A DNA stretch of 64,000 nt, from NCBI GenBank assembly GCA_032622095.1, contig CP136061.1:41793797-41857796 (forward strand), in the 5' to 3' direction. The DNA comes from Siphonodentalium dalli (Eukaryota > Mollusca > Scaphopoda > Gadilida > Siphonodentaliidae). A model generated the notes under the pieces. That model saw nothing but the letters and a program-made list of their open reading frames with translations. It had not been told where the DNA came from and did not search any database. Every line of letters begins with the position of its first letter. The first letter of the stretch is position 1. This document shows, in pieces, positions 10,991-23,310 of the stretch. The position numbers and the translations under genes were made by a program.

Positions 10991-11160
10991 TGAGACAGAA
11001 TATAACTGGCATAAATATATATATATATATACGAGTATACATGTATGCATACTATGTCTTTAATATATCAATGTGTGTGCAAGGTGTGTGTGAGTTGTGT
11101 ACGAATGTCGAACCCCCCCCCCCCCCACCGTCTATATATCTATGCAATCGTTGTTATCAG
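10991..11160. repeat. (AT)n microsatellite and poly-C tract
   Basis: An (at)n run near 11018-11031 is followed by an imperfect 'tgtgtgtg' stretch and an unbroken C run at about 11110-11126. This low-complexity DNA lies between the LINE 3' end and the resumed zinc-finger array and may include the LINE tail. Confidence 0.8.
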
Positions 11161-11640
<480 letters not shown>

Positions 11641-12098
11641 TGTATTCTCGTGTGTGTTGTCATGTTTTAAGAACACTTTTAAGACTGAAAATTCCTTGTT
11701 TCCTGATTCACTGTAAAAATGTGATTAAATATTCAAATAATTATCAAATTTGCTATTCTTCCACTAAAAGTATTAACCATTCAGCAAATAAAAGTGCTGA
11801 CAAGGTAAGTTAATCCAAAAAAATATTGTTGCTTTTAAAAGAAATGCATATATTGTTTCAAATAATTTAAAGTGGCCTATTCTCATTGTAAACATGTGGT
11901 GATTCGTGTCATGTCAAGTGAGGCACACTGATCCTTAATTCTTACTTCATGAACTCTTGGTTCCGTTCAACTTACAAGCCAGCAGAATCCACTCTAACGG
12001 TGATACCGCATAATTACATGTATATGTGAAATTATGCAAAACTATAACCGCAAAATAGAGTATGGTACATGTTTATTGGGGACCAAATTAACTTTTAA
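11641..12098. other. Intergenic, no feature recognised
   Basis: AT-rich DNA with no convincing ORF or repeat. It lies 5' of the degenerate finger array on the minus strand, where a promoter would once have been, but I see no motif that proves one. Confidence 0.35.
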
Positions 12099-12410
12099 AG
12101 ATCGATTATCTTTTTAAATAACAAATTTTATAAATAAACAAATTGAACCGCTAAGACTCATTTCCGGAAAGGCTTCTATCAATTAATGTTGACTTTATTT
12201 CGAATATTTGATTGGAACCGTTTATTTGTCTATTTTAATTTTTTTAGAACGGACAATTCGGTGATACCATATAGCGATAGCGAGTATCGAAATAAAATCA
12301 ATATGAATCGATAAATGCATTTTTCCGGACAGGAGTCTTTGAACTAGATCTAATATTTTATACCCGATAGCTATACAATACATAGAGATAATCATAGAGA
12401 TAATCCACCT
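12099..12410. mobile_element. TTAA-flanked MITE, family B, short form
   Basis: A 312-bp internally deleted relative of the 4851 element. It is flanked by TTAA (12095-12098, 12411-12414), with ends 'agatcgattatc' and 'gataatccacct'. It retains the internal 'gataccatatagcgatag' block. It is about half the length of the full-size copy. Confidence 0.8.
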
Positions 12411-12599
12411 TTAATAAGTAACATTTATTTGATACATTTGCCTGAAAACTGTACAAATATATATCGATGGCGACCGTTCTATTTCACAATCCGGCTTATT
12501 TGCCAACTGTAACATTACTTATTACTCGGTAGACAGTCAAATAATATAAATATGGATAGGCCTACCTTATTATACGAAGCAGAGAATATAGAAACCAAA

Positions 12600-12966
12600 C
12601 AACGTGTCAGTACAGTAGCCTACCTAGGGCCTATATATGCCACTATAACGACTTAGTACAGCATCCTACCTAGGGCCTATATATACCACTATAACGACTT
12701 AGTACAGTAGCCTACATAGGGCCTATATATACCACTATAACGACGTAGTACAGTAGCATACCTAGGGCCTATATATACCACTATAACGACTTAGTACAGT
12801 AGCCTACATAGGGCCTATATATACCACTATAACGACTTAGTACAGTAGCCTACCTACTAGTACCTAGGGCCTATATATACCATTATAACGACTTAGTACA
12901 GTAGCCTACATAGGGCCTATATATACCACTATAACGACTTAGTACAGTAGCCTACCTAGGGCCTAT
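12600..12966. repeat. 46-bp minisatellite
   Basis: About eight tandem copies of a 46-bp unit containing 'agggcctatatataccacta' and 'taacgacttagtacagtag'. Units alternate between 'cctacctagg' and 'cctacatagg', suggesting part of the growth was by a two-unit repeat. A single related piece (accactatatatttatac) appears near 15125. Confidence 0.93.
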
Positions 12967-12976
12967 TTAATAAATA

Positions 12977-13114
12977 GAGCATGGCTTGCATGGCTTGGGG
13001 TGAAATACGCCGATATAGTGCATAGTGAGGTTGTGTAGTTCACGACGCGAAGCGGAGTGAACTACACAACCGCACTATGCACTATATCGGCGTATTTCAC
13101 GACAAGTCATGCTC
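12977..13114. mobile_element. 138-bp near-palindrome flanked by TA (foldback MITE)
   Basis: Two arms of about 60 bp, starting gagcatg and including 'gtgaaatacgccgatatagt', are inverted around a short central spacer. The arms match with very few changes, apart from a small 'catggcttgg' duplication in the left arm. TA flanks both ends. The RNA or DNA would form one long hairpin. No coding capacity. Confidence 0.8.
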
Positions 13115-13163
13115 TAATTATTATATTGTATCGAACAAATGCAGAAATTAAAGGCAAACCAGT

Positions 13164-13520
13164 GGGCAAACACCATTTTTTTTTAAAGAAAAAAAAATAA
13201 CATGTAAAAAAAAAAAAAAAAAATTTAAATTCCTCTTTGTCCTTTTTTTTTTTTTTTTTTTTTTAATTAATTTTTTGTAAAAAAAAAATTCAATGTTGTT
13301 TTCCTGTTTTTTTTTAAACTTTGGCTGCCTGTTTGTTGTTGTTTTTAATTATTTTTTTTTATTATTTTTATTTGTTGTAAATGTTTATTTATTGTTTGTT
13401 TATTTTTCATGTTTGTTTTCCTGTTTTAAAAAAAAAATTGTTTTTTTTAAATTCCCCTTTGTTCAGGTTTGTTTGTTTTTTTAAATTAATTTTTTTGTTG
13501 TAATTTTTTTTTCAATTCAA
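13164..13520. repeat. A- and T-rich low-complexity tract
   Basis: Successive homopolymer runs of A and then T, with a few 'tttgtttgtt' motifs. A hydrophobic ORF of 63 codons (13293-13484) here is only a by-product of the T-richness. Confidence 0.9.
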
Positions 13521-15232
13521 GAATTGCCCGACCTGTGCCTGTGGTGACCAGTGACCAAACTCAAGAACATTTAGACCAATGTCAACACATTTCAACCACT
13601 TACCCAATCTTAATTGGTGCCCGGACGAACGAAGAATGTATTAAATTTGGTCATTTGTTAGTATAAGTCGCTCTTGTACACGGAACTATCAGAATAATTG
13701 AGCCGCGAAATTATTGATTATTTTCGAACCGAGCGGTCACGTGACTCTGATCGCAAGCAAAAAATTTACGGCTACAAAAAAAAGTGTACCCTACTCCGGA
13801 AACATGAGCGTATGATTGGTGTTATTGGGCCATGAAAATCTGCAGTAGCGTGTTTTTTCAACGCTTAGTATACAGCAGAGGGTATTATTTATTTACAATA
13901 GACAGCTAAAACAAGCTGTAATCGGCAAATTGTATTCTCGGTTCATTTTATTAGTTGTTCGGTTACGGCAACCGATCACACGTTTTAGTGTTACGGTATA
14001 GGAATGGGGTATCGCGAACTTAGGAAACGCAACGGGACCCCAGAGAAAACCTTTGTAATTTTGATTTAGCAGTAGGAAACTACTATTTTCAACTTTTACT
14101 AAGTTCAGACAATTGATGTTCGCCTTACTGAAGCTTTAATTTGGATCAGCGGCGAAATAACAAGTAGTTTCAGAACAAAGTTTGATGTAGTGTTCGTTAC
14201 TATTTTTAGTAGTCAAAACTACATATGCATAGTGCACGATGGGAGAGACTTGAAGGCGTAGTATACAACTACGACTAATAGAGTCGAGTAGCCAACCAAT
14301 CGGAATGCTTGATTTCAATAACAAAGTCACGTGAGATACAATATAGATAGATAGATAGATTTATTGAAACCAAATGCATGCATTTACATACAATGGACCC
14401 CGAGAGGTATGACTAGAACATAAACTGGTATATTTTAACAAAACAAACAAAACATATTATATAACTTAATAATAGTAATCCAGTCAAGTAGTTACACTGA
14501 TTTGTCTATAATTGATAACTCTAAAGATGTAAGTGTTTGAAATTGAATAGTGCACCGTACTTATCAACTTTATAATATATTGTAAGTCTGCATTCCGATC
14601 ACTTCTTCCAAAGTGCAAAAAGTTTGAGAGTTGTCAGGTCCCAACTATAATTGTAAGATTATTAATAGGAGTCAGTAGACAGGGTAACTACTTGACATGG
14701 ATATGGATAGTATAAAAATGTTCATAGAGGTATGTATTATACAGTCTGCAAGTGTATAATTATGGACAGCAAGATGTAACCATACTACTCGGTATATATA
14801 CGATGCCATGAGTGGATAGATTATATTATTCTGACATTGGTTTATTCTGACATTATTCTGACTCTTTCCAAGAAGCAGTTACACAAATATCGGCCCAGTA
14901 ATTTTAGTATGCACTCATTTTCTGAGGTGAATAGCTAGTTGAACTTCTCCTGATTGTTGAGGTTTTTAAAGTTTATATTTATTGTTTCGATTTCATCCAG
15001 AAACTGTTTTCGAAGATTAATGTATTTTTTACATTCCATTGTGAATGAACCTCGTTCTCAACTTGTTTGTCGTCATAATTCAAACATATTTTCTCGTTTG
15101 CCAATTTTAGATTTTATATACATATACCACTATATATTTATACGACTATAACGACCGCCTATCGCATGTTTTTAATTTGTTTTTATTAATGGTTGATAAT
15201 TTGCCCCTTGTTTTGGCATGCTGTTACAAATA
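13521..15232. other. Intergenic, with a (GATA)n tract and a probable LINE 3' tail
   Basis: No gene is recognised. At 14342-14360 a (gata)n run borders 'tttattgaaaccaaatgcat' and then 'ggaccccgagagg'. Read on the minus strand this looks like a LINE 3' end finishing in a short tandem tail. A similar 'cctcggggtcc' tail with (ttcta)n is on the plus strand near 37215-37265. The rest shows nothing I can support. Confidence 0.45.
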
Positions 15233-15395
15233 AAATATGATCAAATGTCACGAACACAGTGAAAAATGGCACAGCACACTTCGTTCAAAGGACAGTGTAG
15301 TTGACTCATCGTACCATTATGTTCACCGTTATAGATGACCAGAAAAAAACAATGAAAACCAGAATTTGTGCGGAACCTACAATCTTATTCTGACA

Positions 15396-18300
15396 ATGGA
15401 GAATAATAACATAACATCGGGAACATTTGCATGTGGTGTTTGCAGAACGATGTTTAATCAACGAAAGGAGCTCTTAGAACACATACAATCGCATAAGGAA
15501 GCTCATGTTAGAACATTTGCTGTTTCTCCTTTCGTCAATAGATATCAGCCTCAATCTGAATCACATTTTGGCCATTACACTTCACTGAAGAATGTCGCAT
15601 CCACAGAATCTATTTCTATCACATCAGAAAAATCATTCCCGAAGCATGACGCATCAACACAAACTGTCTCAAGTCACTTTAGGTCTACAAAGTCAATGCA
15701 TGACGCAAACTGTCCCCAGTGGGTCGGAAAACCGGTCTCAAAAGCATGATGCATTCACACAAACTATTTCTGAGTCTGAGATACCACAAAACCGGTCTGC
15801 AAATACAAAAGAGTCAGTACAATATGTTCCTATTGAATCACAAAATCTATCTAATCAACAAGATTTGTTGACAATATCTGATTTCGATGCATCACAAAAT
15901 ATTATAATTATAAAGATGAATAAATCTGTTTGTAGTATGAAGGAGGCAGCACCAACACGTAGCAAGATAGTTATCTCTAACGTTTCAGCAAATTTAACTA
16001 CAAATCAAGATGAATCAAATATATCTTCTTCATATATGGTATGTGACTTAAATACAATACATGATGCAACTGGGTTCAAGAAGGTGCATGATGTATGTCG
16101 TGACCCTGCTCTTATGCCAGTTACAGACAGCTGTCCTCGTGAACAATATATACACAATACTGATCTTAAAAATGACTCACAAGTTGTCAATGTTGTAGTG
16201 CCGGAAAGCTCACAAAATATGTATTCACAAAAGGTGCCAAGAATAAATCACAAGGACTATACTGTCTTTACCTTTGGAAAGGAAGACTTGCCAAAAGAGG
16301 AATCTGAGGAAAATATTCCTGATATTGAAACACATGGCAGTACTTTCACTGAGTTTGTGGCATTAACTGAGAACAGTGGCATCACACATGTATCGGCTCA
16401 GAGTAAGAAATTAGATGAACAAACCTATAAGGAAAATCATCCTGAAATTCAACTAGAATCAGATCAATTGATTGATTGTGTTAAGTGGGTACCTTCAACG
16501 GAAGACAATGAAAGTCGTACTACAGAGTTAGTACCACCAACATACAACAATGGAATTCATATTGCAGGATTAGTAGCACCAACGTACGCCACTGGAAGTC
16601 ATACTGCAAAGTTAGTAGCACCGATAGAAGACACTGCCATCACAAGGTCAGATCAGGATAAACAGAATGATGAAAAGACAACGATGACTAGGAAAGTTGA
16701 AGATATGGAAATTTCAAAATTGGACTCTTCAAAATATGTACGTGAGTCTTTGAGAAAATGTAAGCGCTGTGGTAGAGATGTGAAAACATTCAACGAGCTC
16801 AAATGGCACGGGAAAGGTAAATGTTCTGAAGATATGGAAATTTCAATATTGGACTCTTCAAAATATGCGTGTGAGTCTTTGAGAAAATGCAAGCGCTGTG
16901 GTAGAGATGTGAAAACATTCAACGAGCTCAAATGGCACGGGAAAGGTAAATGTTCTCATAAGTGCAAAATATGCCACAAAGTGTTCCCATCCAAGCCCCT
17001 GCGTGTGAGTCACACACGGAAGTATCACTCGTTTTACGAATGTGATGTTTGTGGCAGACGACTAGCAAGAGCAGCCGATCTGCGAAATCACAAAGAGAAT
17101 CACAAAAAGAAGGACTTATTGAAAAAATCTGAATCGAAAACAGATGAAACGAATTCTTACGTTAATAAAACCATTGACTTAACTGAGAATAACAAACTCG
17201 TCACTAGATGCCGAGATTGTGGGAAACACCTCACAGATGAAAACGATGTGAGAAATCACATGATCTTACACAGAGATGGGTCTGTTGAACCTAAATGTAA
17301 CGTGTGTGGTAGAGTATGCGTCACTAATTCTATATTAAAAGGTCATATGAGGGTCCATCTTGGTGGAAGGGAATGTGATCAAATTACAAAATGTGATATA
17401 TGCCATAAAACGTTTGCACATAGATCTGCCCTCACGCACCACATGTTGATACACTCCGGGCTCAAGCAATATCTTTGTTCTTTGTGTGGGAAGAAGTTCA
17501 GAAGGAAGTTTAGTTTGATAACTCACATTAAGCTCACACACTCTGATGATAGGCAGTTTCCTTGCAACGTGTGTGGGAAAAAATTCAAGTCAAAAGGTAA
17601 GGTTAGGGGGCATATGTTTACGCATGATGATAACAAGTGTATTTGCCATCACTGCGGCAAGGAATTCGGAACACAAAATGCACTTTACGGCCACGACTGT
17701 ACTGTTCACAGAAAGATGACTCCACCGAGCCAACAAAAATTCCAACAAGCAAGTCGCGAAACCATACTCTCCCTACGGAACTTCTGCCAGGGCAAAACAA
17801 AAGTTTCAACAAGCACTAAACCAACTGAAGTTGTATGAGATCAAAGAGCAGGAGCAGAGTATGCACCACTAGTACTGTATTAAAATCTCACATGAGGGTC
17901 CTCTTTGGTGGAAGTGAACATGAGAAAATTTTAAAATGTGATATATGCCATAAAACGTTTGCACAGAGATATACCCTCATTCAACACATGTCGATACACT
18001 CAATCAATTTCTTTGTCCTTTGTGTGGGAAGAGGTGCACTGAAGAAAATACCTGTAAATTTTCCTTATTGCATAACTCCGAGTGTAAGCGGAAAGGATGT
18101 TCTTCAAGTTCATTGTATGTAAACATCAAGAAAAACCCGACATGTACATGTAAGTCCGGAACGAAAATTTTGAGACAACCAAAATTATGTGTTCACGTGA
18201 CTATAATTCTCGTTATGTGTTCACGTGACTATAATTATCGTATGCTTAGGAATCGACGAAGGAGATACACAGCTGAAAAAATGTGAATATTCAGAGTCGG

Positions 18301-18638
18301 AAATATCAGACTTACTGGCCAAAACCTTCCAGCAAAAGTCAGCAACTCTGCGCGTTAACGAGTCTTCTTTGGTTTATAATTCAGAATGAGATGAGCCAGA
18401 GGATGGGCCGCGCTGTGTCACGTGTGGGCAGATTCCTCCTGGTGATATTTCTATAAGCATTTCATGTATAATTAACTTCACCAAGGAAGTGAGTTCATTC
18501 CGACACTGTCTAAATCAGACCTGTTACAAACGTCCACCACATAGGTCGCAATTGAAGAACTTACCACGCAAGATAAGAGATCACGTGAATGAGAAGCTCA
18601 GAGAATCGGCATCGCGAGCTGGATTTACAATTATTTGA
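15396..18638 (+). pseudogene. Broken paralog of the C2H2-SWIM gene
   Basis: This aligns with 172-3507 from the same ATG to the same stop but is broken in several places. A frameshift near 15690-15710 falls in the TQT region (6-bp gain plus loss of part of one KHDA repeat), so the N-terminal finger and the finger array are in different frames. A 129-bp tandem duplication (16699-16956) adds one C2HC-like finger. Near 17750-18040 extra sequence resembling the fifth and sixth fingers sits between the finger array and the SWIM region and ends the main frame at 17838. A 28-bp tandem duplication (18185-18212 / 18213-18240) breaks the frame inside the SWIM region. A TGA replaces a Gly codon at 18387-18389. 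The 748-codon central frame (15592-17838) could still make fingers only if an internal start were used. Confidence 0.88.
16699..16956 (+). repeat. 129-bp tandem duplication inside the paralog
   Basis: Two adjacent 43-codon units (16699-16827, 16828-16956), each running from EDMEIS to KGKCS and containing the finger CKRCGRDVKTFNELKWH. The gene at 172 has one unit. The length is a multiple of three, so the local frame survives. The units differ by a few substitutions. Confidence 0.92.
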
Positions 18639-18916
18639 TGCCATAATACAAATAAACGTGGTCAATTCCCCCCGAAGCTACATGTACGTGCATACTACCC
18701 ACACACAGTACTCAAAATAGTATATTATACTGGTTTCATAGAGAATTATTTTTGTTGTCATTCAACATAATAATTATAACAAATAAAGTTATACCTTAGT
18801 CGTATATCTAAATTGGCGCAGTTATATTTCACGCACAACCGGCGGTGTGCGAATTTGAAACTGAGCGGAAAATAGTATGAGTCCGAGTGAATCTCCCCAA
18901 CACAAAGCCATTCAAA

Positions 18917-19480
18917 CGTTCATTACGTTGTATCCGTTAACACATACGTTATATGGTATTAATGTTTAACGTTCATTACGTTGTATCCGTTAACACATAC
19001 GTTATATGATATTAATGTTTAACGTTCACTACGTTGTATCCGATAACACATACGTTATATGGTATTAATGTATAACGTTCATTACGTTGTATCCGTTAAC
19101 ACATACGTTATATGGTATTAATGTTTAACGTTCATTACGTTGTATCCGATAACACATACGTTATATGGGTTCATTACGTTCTATCCGTTAATACATACGT
19201 TATATGGGTTCATTACGTTGTATCCGTTAACACATACGTTATATGGGTTCATTATGTTGTATCCGTTAACACATACGTTATATGGGTTCATTATGTTGTA
19301 TCCGTTAACACATACGTTATATGGGTTCATTACGTTGTATCCGTTAACACATACGTTATATGGGTTCATTACGTTGCATCCGTTAACACATACGTTATAT
19401 GTGTTCATTACGTTGTATCCGTTAACACATACGTTATATGGGTTCATTACGTTGTATCCGTTACCACATACGTTATATGG
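18917..19480. repeat. 53/39-bp minisatellite downstream of the paralog
   Basis: Five or so 53-bp units (to about 19165) are followed by about eight 39-bp units, all built on 'cgttgtatccgttaacacat' and 'acgttatatg'. Because 39 is divisible by three and the unit has no stop in several frames, overlapping ORFs of 120-144 codons appear on both strands; these are artefacts. It corresponds to the 43-bp array at 3784-4042. Confidence 0.93.
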
Positions 19481-20063
19481 GGTTTTTTTTGTGTCAGATA
19501 TTTGACAAACCGGCAGAATTTCGTTGAACAAAATATTGATAAATAACACGTTTTTGGCAATGTTATACTATAGTTGACTGTGATTTTTGGGCAATTAATC
19601 AATTCTGATAACAGAAGCGGCATTTCAAAAATGTGTTGTTGGAATCTGATGATATGGGGACAATCTAATCGAATTGAGTACCTTTAAAGATGTGTTATCT
19701 CTTCATATAACAATTTGGAAATAGTTGCGTGGGTAAAACTAATAAATATGAATTGAAGATCTTTGTTCGGAAACGCTTCTATAAATTAATATTTATTTTA
19801 TTTCGAATATTTTATTATAAAATGAGACGATTAAATGGGACACTTTATTGTTCCATTTTTAAAACAGACCACCCAGACGATACCATATAGCGATAGAGCT
19901 CAGTGGTGTATAATAGCTATGCTCCGAACGTCGTATGTCCCAGATTGATTGTATTGTTGTATTCCATAGTTATAAGCGATACTGAGTCTAATTAACGTTT
20001 ATTTGTGACAAAACCCATTGACCGTAGATGTATAAATATTAATAATGGAGGCGGCACGTTTAA

Positions 20064-20677
20064 AGGGGTACTGTACGCCAATTTCTATAAATTCCCGGTA
20101 ACAATTGCGATCTAATATCAATATTATATTATAAAATAACGTATTTGAGTCGACGATGTCTATTGAAAACGTTCCGGTTAACAGGCTATCATAAAAGTCA
20201 AATTGAATTTATGGCTGGAGTCATAAAATGGCGAATTATGCCATTACGAGTTACCGTTCTTGAAATCTCACGTGTTGGGTGTCTTTTATCGACGGCCGTT
20301 TACGACGAACATTATTGAGTTGCGAACAAAACATGTTACATGCAAAAGGAAGTCCCGCTATAACCAATTTGGAAAAAAAGAGAAGAAACAAGATTCATAA
20401 AGCGTCCAGTAGTTTTATATGGGGTGAGATTGTTCGATTGAAGAGATTGCAGGCATCAATTGAACTTCCGGTTCATCCTGCTACCTGCGTCTTCTCCGGT
20501 GAAGGTCAAAAACATGGCGCGTATTTTGAAATCGTAATATTTTTATTTCCAAGATCAATATTTTCGTCGCTAAATTAGGTTTATACGAAACTCATATAAC
20601 ACGAACACAATCTAACTTGAAAGTTATGTCAATGGGAGTAAATAAAAACATTGCCTATCTCTGTGTACAGTACCCCT
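20064..20677. mobile_element. TTAA-flanked MITE, family A
   Basis: A 614-bp element with ends 'aggggtactgtacgcca' and 'tgtgtacagtacccct', flanked by TTAA (20060-20063, 20678-20681). Its duplicate is at 23311-23943. Its right TIR has diverged slightly from the left. The 99-codon ORF inside (20279-20578) is not similar to anything I recognise and is probably spurious. Confidence 0.9.
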
Positions 20678-20991
20678 TTAATACAAGGAAATTATACAGA
20701 ATGTCATGCAATGCATTGCAGTATATGTAAACTTTGATCAACCTGGGTAAGTTTTTCACAAATCCGAGAACCTTGGTATCTGTATATCTTTATCACAGAA
20801 ACACCACTACATGTGCATAATTCAGCAACGCTCAGTTGCTCACATTGTTCATGTGACGTTTGTTAGGTACCAAAGTAAAGTGCCTATGAATATTTACCAA
20901 AATAAGTGCATAAGAATATTCTTATTTTGTGTATTGTATACCGTAATGCTTTATTCTTCTGTGTACCGTAATGCCTTATTTTGCAAACACC

Positions 20992-22662
20992 AGGGGCCGT
21001 ATTCACCAAGTGGGTTTATTTTATAAACCAGGTAGTTTATATGTGACCCGCCATATCAAATCCAGTCGTAAGTCGGGATTTGTTTTACCCTGTGCCAATG
21101 CATTCTCTTATATATGCGAGTCGACCATAGGTCGCTTCGCATATATAAGAGAATGCATTGGCCTACAATTTTTGATCATTTTGTTTAAATAAATGTTTCT
21201 TACAATATTTAGGACGTAAAATAAAAAACATCCATTAACCTGCAGGGAGCCCCACACATATATAGAAGCATATAGAAGATTGTCGTCTGCTCATGTTTGT
21301 CTGGGGCTCTGTATGGGTGAAATTATAAAATTGTTAAAGAATACAAGAAAAAATTATTAAAATTGTAAAAAATTGTTTGGCCAATGCATTCTCTTATATA
21401 TGCGAGGCGACCTATGGTCGACTCGCATATATAAGAGAATGCATTGGCACAGGGTAAAAAAAATCCCGACTTACGACTGGATTTGATATGGCGGGTCACA
21501 GATGATAGCGACTGAACACACAAGGTGTCTTCGGTAACGACACGCGCTATCGACGATGTGATTGTGATTGATCCAATCTATCAGACATGTATTTGTCAAT
21601 GTATTATGACTAAATCTCGAGCACGAACCGGCCATAATCCGCATGCAATGTGTATAATTTTAAGGAGATTCAGACTGGCCGGTGTGTATATATATCTGCA
21701 GAATAAGTTTTGGTGACATAATTGAGATTGTCGAAATGGCACAACGCGAGGAAGAGGAAAACCCTTGATAATCTCAACTGGACCGCCTTCAACCAGACCA
21801 AACACGTTTGCGTAATTCATTTGCAACCTGTGGTCACTAGCCGGGGGTATCAACTATCAAGATAATCTACTGGGCGAACCACGGCTCTGTCCAATATGAG
21901 AATTTGTTTTAAACGGCAATAGGGAAGGATGATCAAGATACACTGGGCAGTCCACGGTTCGGTGTGAGAACCACATGAATATCGCAAAATCCTAGCATGT
22001 AGACTGACCTCAAACTTAATCTCCAAGCGTTGTAAATTTCGAACCTGACATCCCATACTACGGTTGAAAAATTTCGAATAATTAGCAGTTTTTGACTGGC
22101 CACGGAGGAGGAAGGACACAAGCTTGCCAAGTTTTGGAAATTTCCGACCTGACACCCAAATAGGTCAATCATTTTGACCAAAAAGTATGAGAATATGCAA
22201 ATGTTGGTAAAAAAAACAACGAATTCCCGAGTAAATAAAACCCTGTCGCCACGTCGCTACATGATGAGTGGACGCTATATAATTAAAGCACAACCCAAAT
22301 ACTAGACATGATCCATTTCCGAAGAAATTGCTTTCCGGCGCTGGTGGATGGTTTCGGTCTCTTTATTTTCAAGGATTTTGATGTTTCAATGCACAATATG
22401 GTCAAAAAGTGTTGCGTTCATCGGTTGTGTACCCCATCCTTTCCATCAGTTACTCATGATTGAACTGAACCAAACATGTACTGTTACTCTGCGCAGTATG
22501 TTTTATGTACGTAACCGGTGGTCAATCCATGAGTCCCCCCAAATCATCTCGATTGAATAATTATATAATCGATGTCCACCGAGAGGTTCCCATTGAGCGT
22601 CGCCTCGTATAAACTACCTGGACTATACATGTATATAAACCCAGCTGGTGAATACGACCCCA
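20992..22662. mobile_element. 1.7-kb inverted-repeat element, unit 1 copy
   Basis: The ends are about 50 bp of imperfect inverted repeat: left 'aggggccgtattcaccaa' through 'ccaggtagtttata', right the complement ('tataaactacctgg' to 'ggtgaatacgacccc'). It has no transposase ORF. I could not find a clean target-site duplication. It carries a smaller MITE at 21042-21500 close to its left end. Its duplicate is at 24261-27250, enlarged by the hAT insertion. Superfamily unknown. Confidence 0.65.
21042..21500. mobile_element. MITE with hairpins in both ends, unit 1 copy
   Basis: The terminal inverted repeats start TGTGACCCGCCATATCAAAT and extend about 120 bp. Within each repeat is its own perfect or near-perfect hairpin of about 69 nt (21094-21162 and 21380-21448) with the arm 'ccaatgcattctcttatata'. 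The element can therefore fold as one large stem or as two local hairpins. Duplicate at 24311-24770. No ORF, and no clear target duplication. Confidence 0.8.
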
Positions 22663-23310
22663 GGAGGACTTTTTTTCTCTAAAAGTTGGGTCGGTCAAAC
22701 TAATACTAAAATTCCATGTTGAAACAACAAAATTGTCTTTAGCCGATTTGCAGCTTGAAACAAAGTTTCCGTCAAAATATTGATAAATAACACGTTTTTG
22801 GCAATGTTATACTATAGTTGACTGTGATTTTTGGGCAATTAATCAATTCTGATAACAGAAGCGGCATTTCAAAAATGTGTTGTTGGAATCTGATGATATG
22901 GGGACAATCTAATCGAATTGAGTACCTTTAAAGATGTGTTATCTCTTCATATAACAATTTGGAAATAGTTGCGTGGGTAAAACTAATAAATATGAATTGA
23001 AGATCTTTGTTCGGAAACGCTTCTATAAATTAATATTTATTTTATTTCGAATATTTTATTATAAAATGAGACGATTAAATGGGACACTTTATTGTTCCAT
23101 TTTTAAAACAGACCACCCAGACGATACCATATAGCGATAGAGATCAGTATTGTGTTCCCATAGTTACGCTCCGAACGTCGTATGTCCCAGATTGATTGTA
23201 TTGTTGTATTCCATAGTTATAAGCGATACTGAGTCCAATTAACGTTTATTTGTGACAAAACCCATTGACCGTAGATGTATAAATACTAATAATGGAGGCG
23301 GCACGTTTAA

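Larger units (their letters stand above)
15233..20005. repeat. Segmental duplication, copy 2 (partner at 1-4821)
   Basis: Collinear second copy of the window's first 4.8 kb. The 5' flank, gene, post-gene sequence, minisatellite and partial MITE follow in the same order. Differences include frameshifts and extra finger sequence in the gene and a minisatellite roughly twice as long. Its last ~480 bp (from 19528) also belong to the 3.2-kb tandem duplication that follows, so the two duplications overlap. Confidence 0.9.
19528..22774. repeat. 3.2-kb tandem duplication, unit 1
   Basis: From 'aaaatattgataaataacac' to the 'gtttccgtcaa' junction near 22774. Unit 2 follows directly at 22775. The unit holds a TTAA MITE and a larger inverted-repeat element with a MITE inside it. 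No gene. The two units are very similar, so the duplication is recent relative to the MITE insertions they share. Confidence 0.92.

Noticed and set aside
13293-13484. Hydrophobic 63-codon ORF
   Set aside because: Product of a T-rich low-complexity tract.
19112-19549. Overlapping ORFs of 120-144 codons on both strands (NTYVIWVHYVVSV-type repeats)
   Set aside because: They are created by a 39-bp tandem repeat divisible by three and lacking stops; the paralogous array with 43-bp units has no such ORF.
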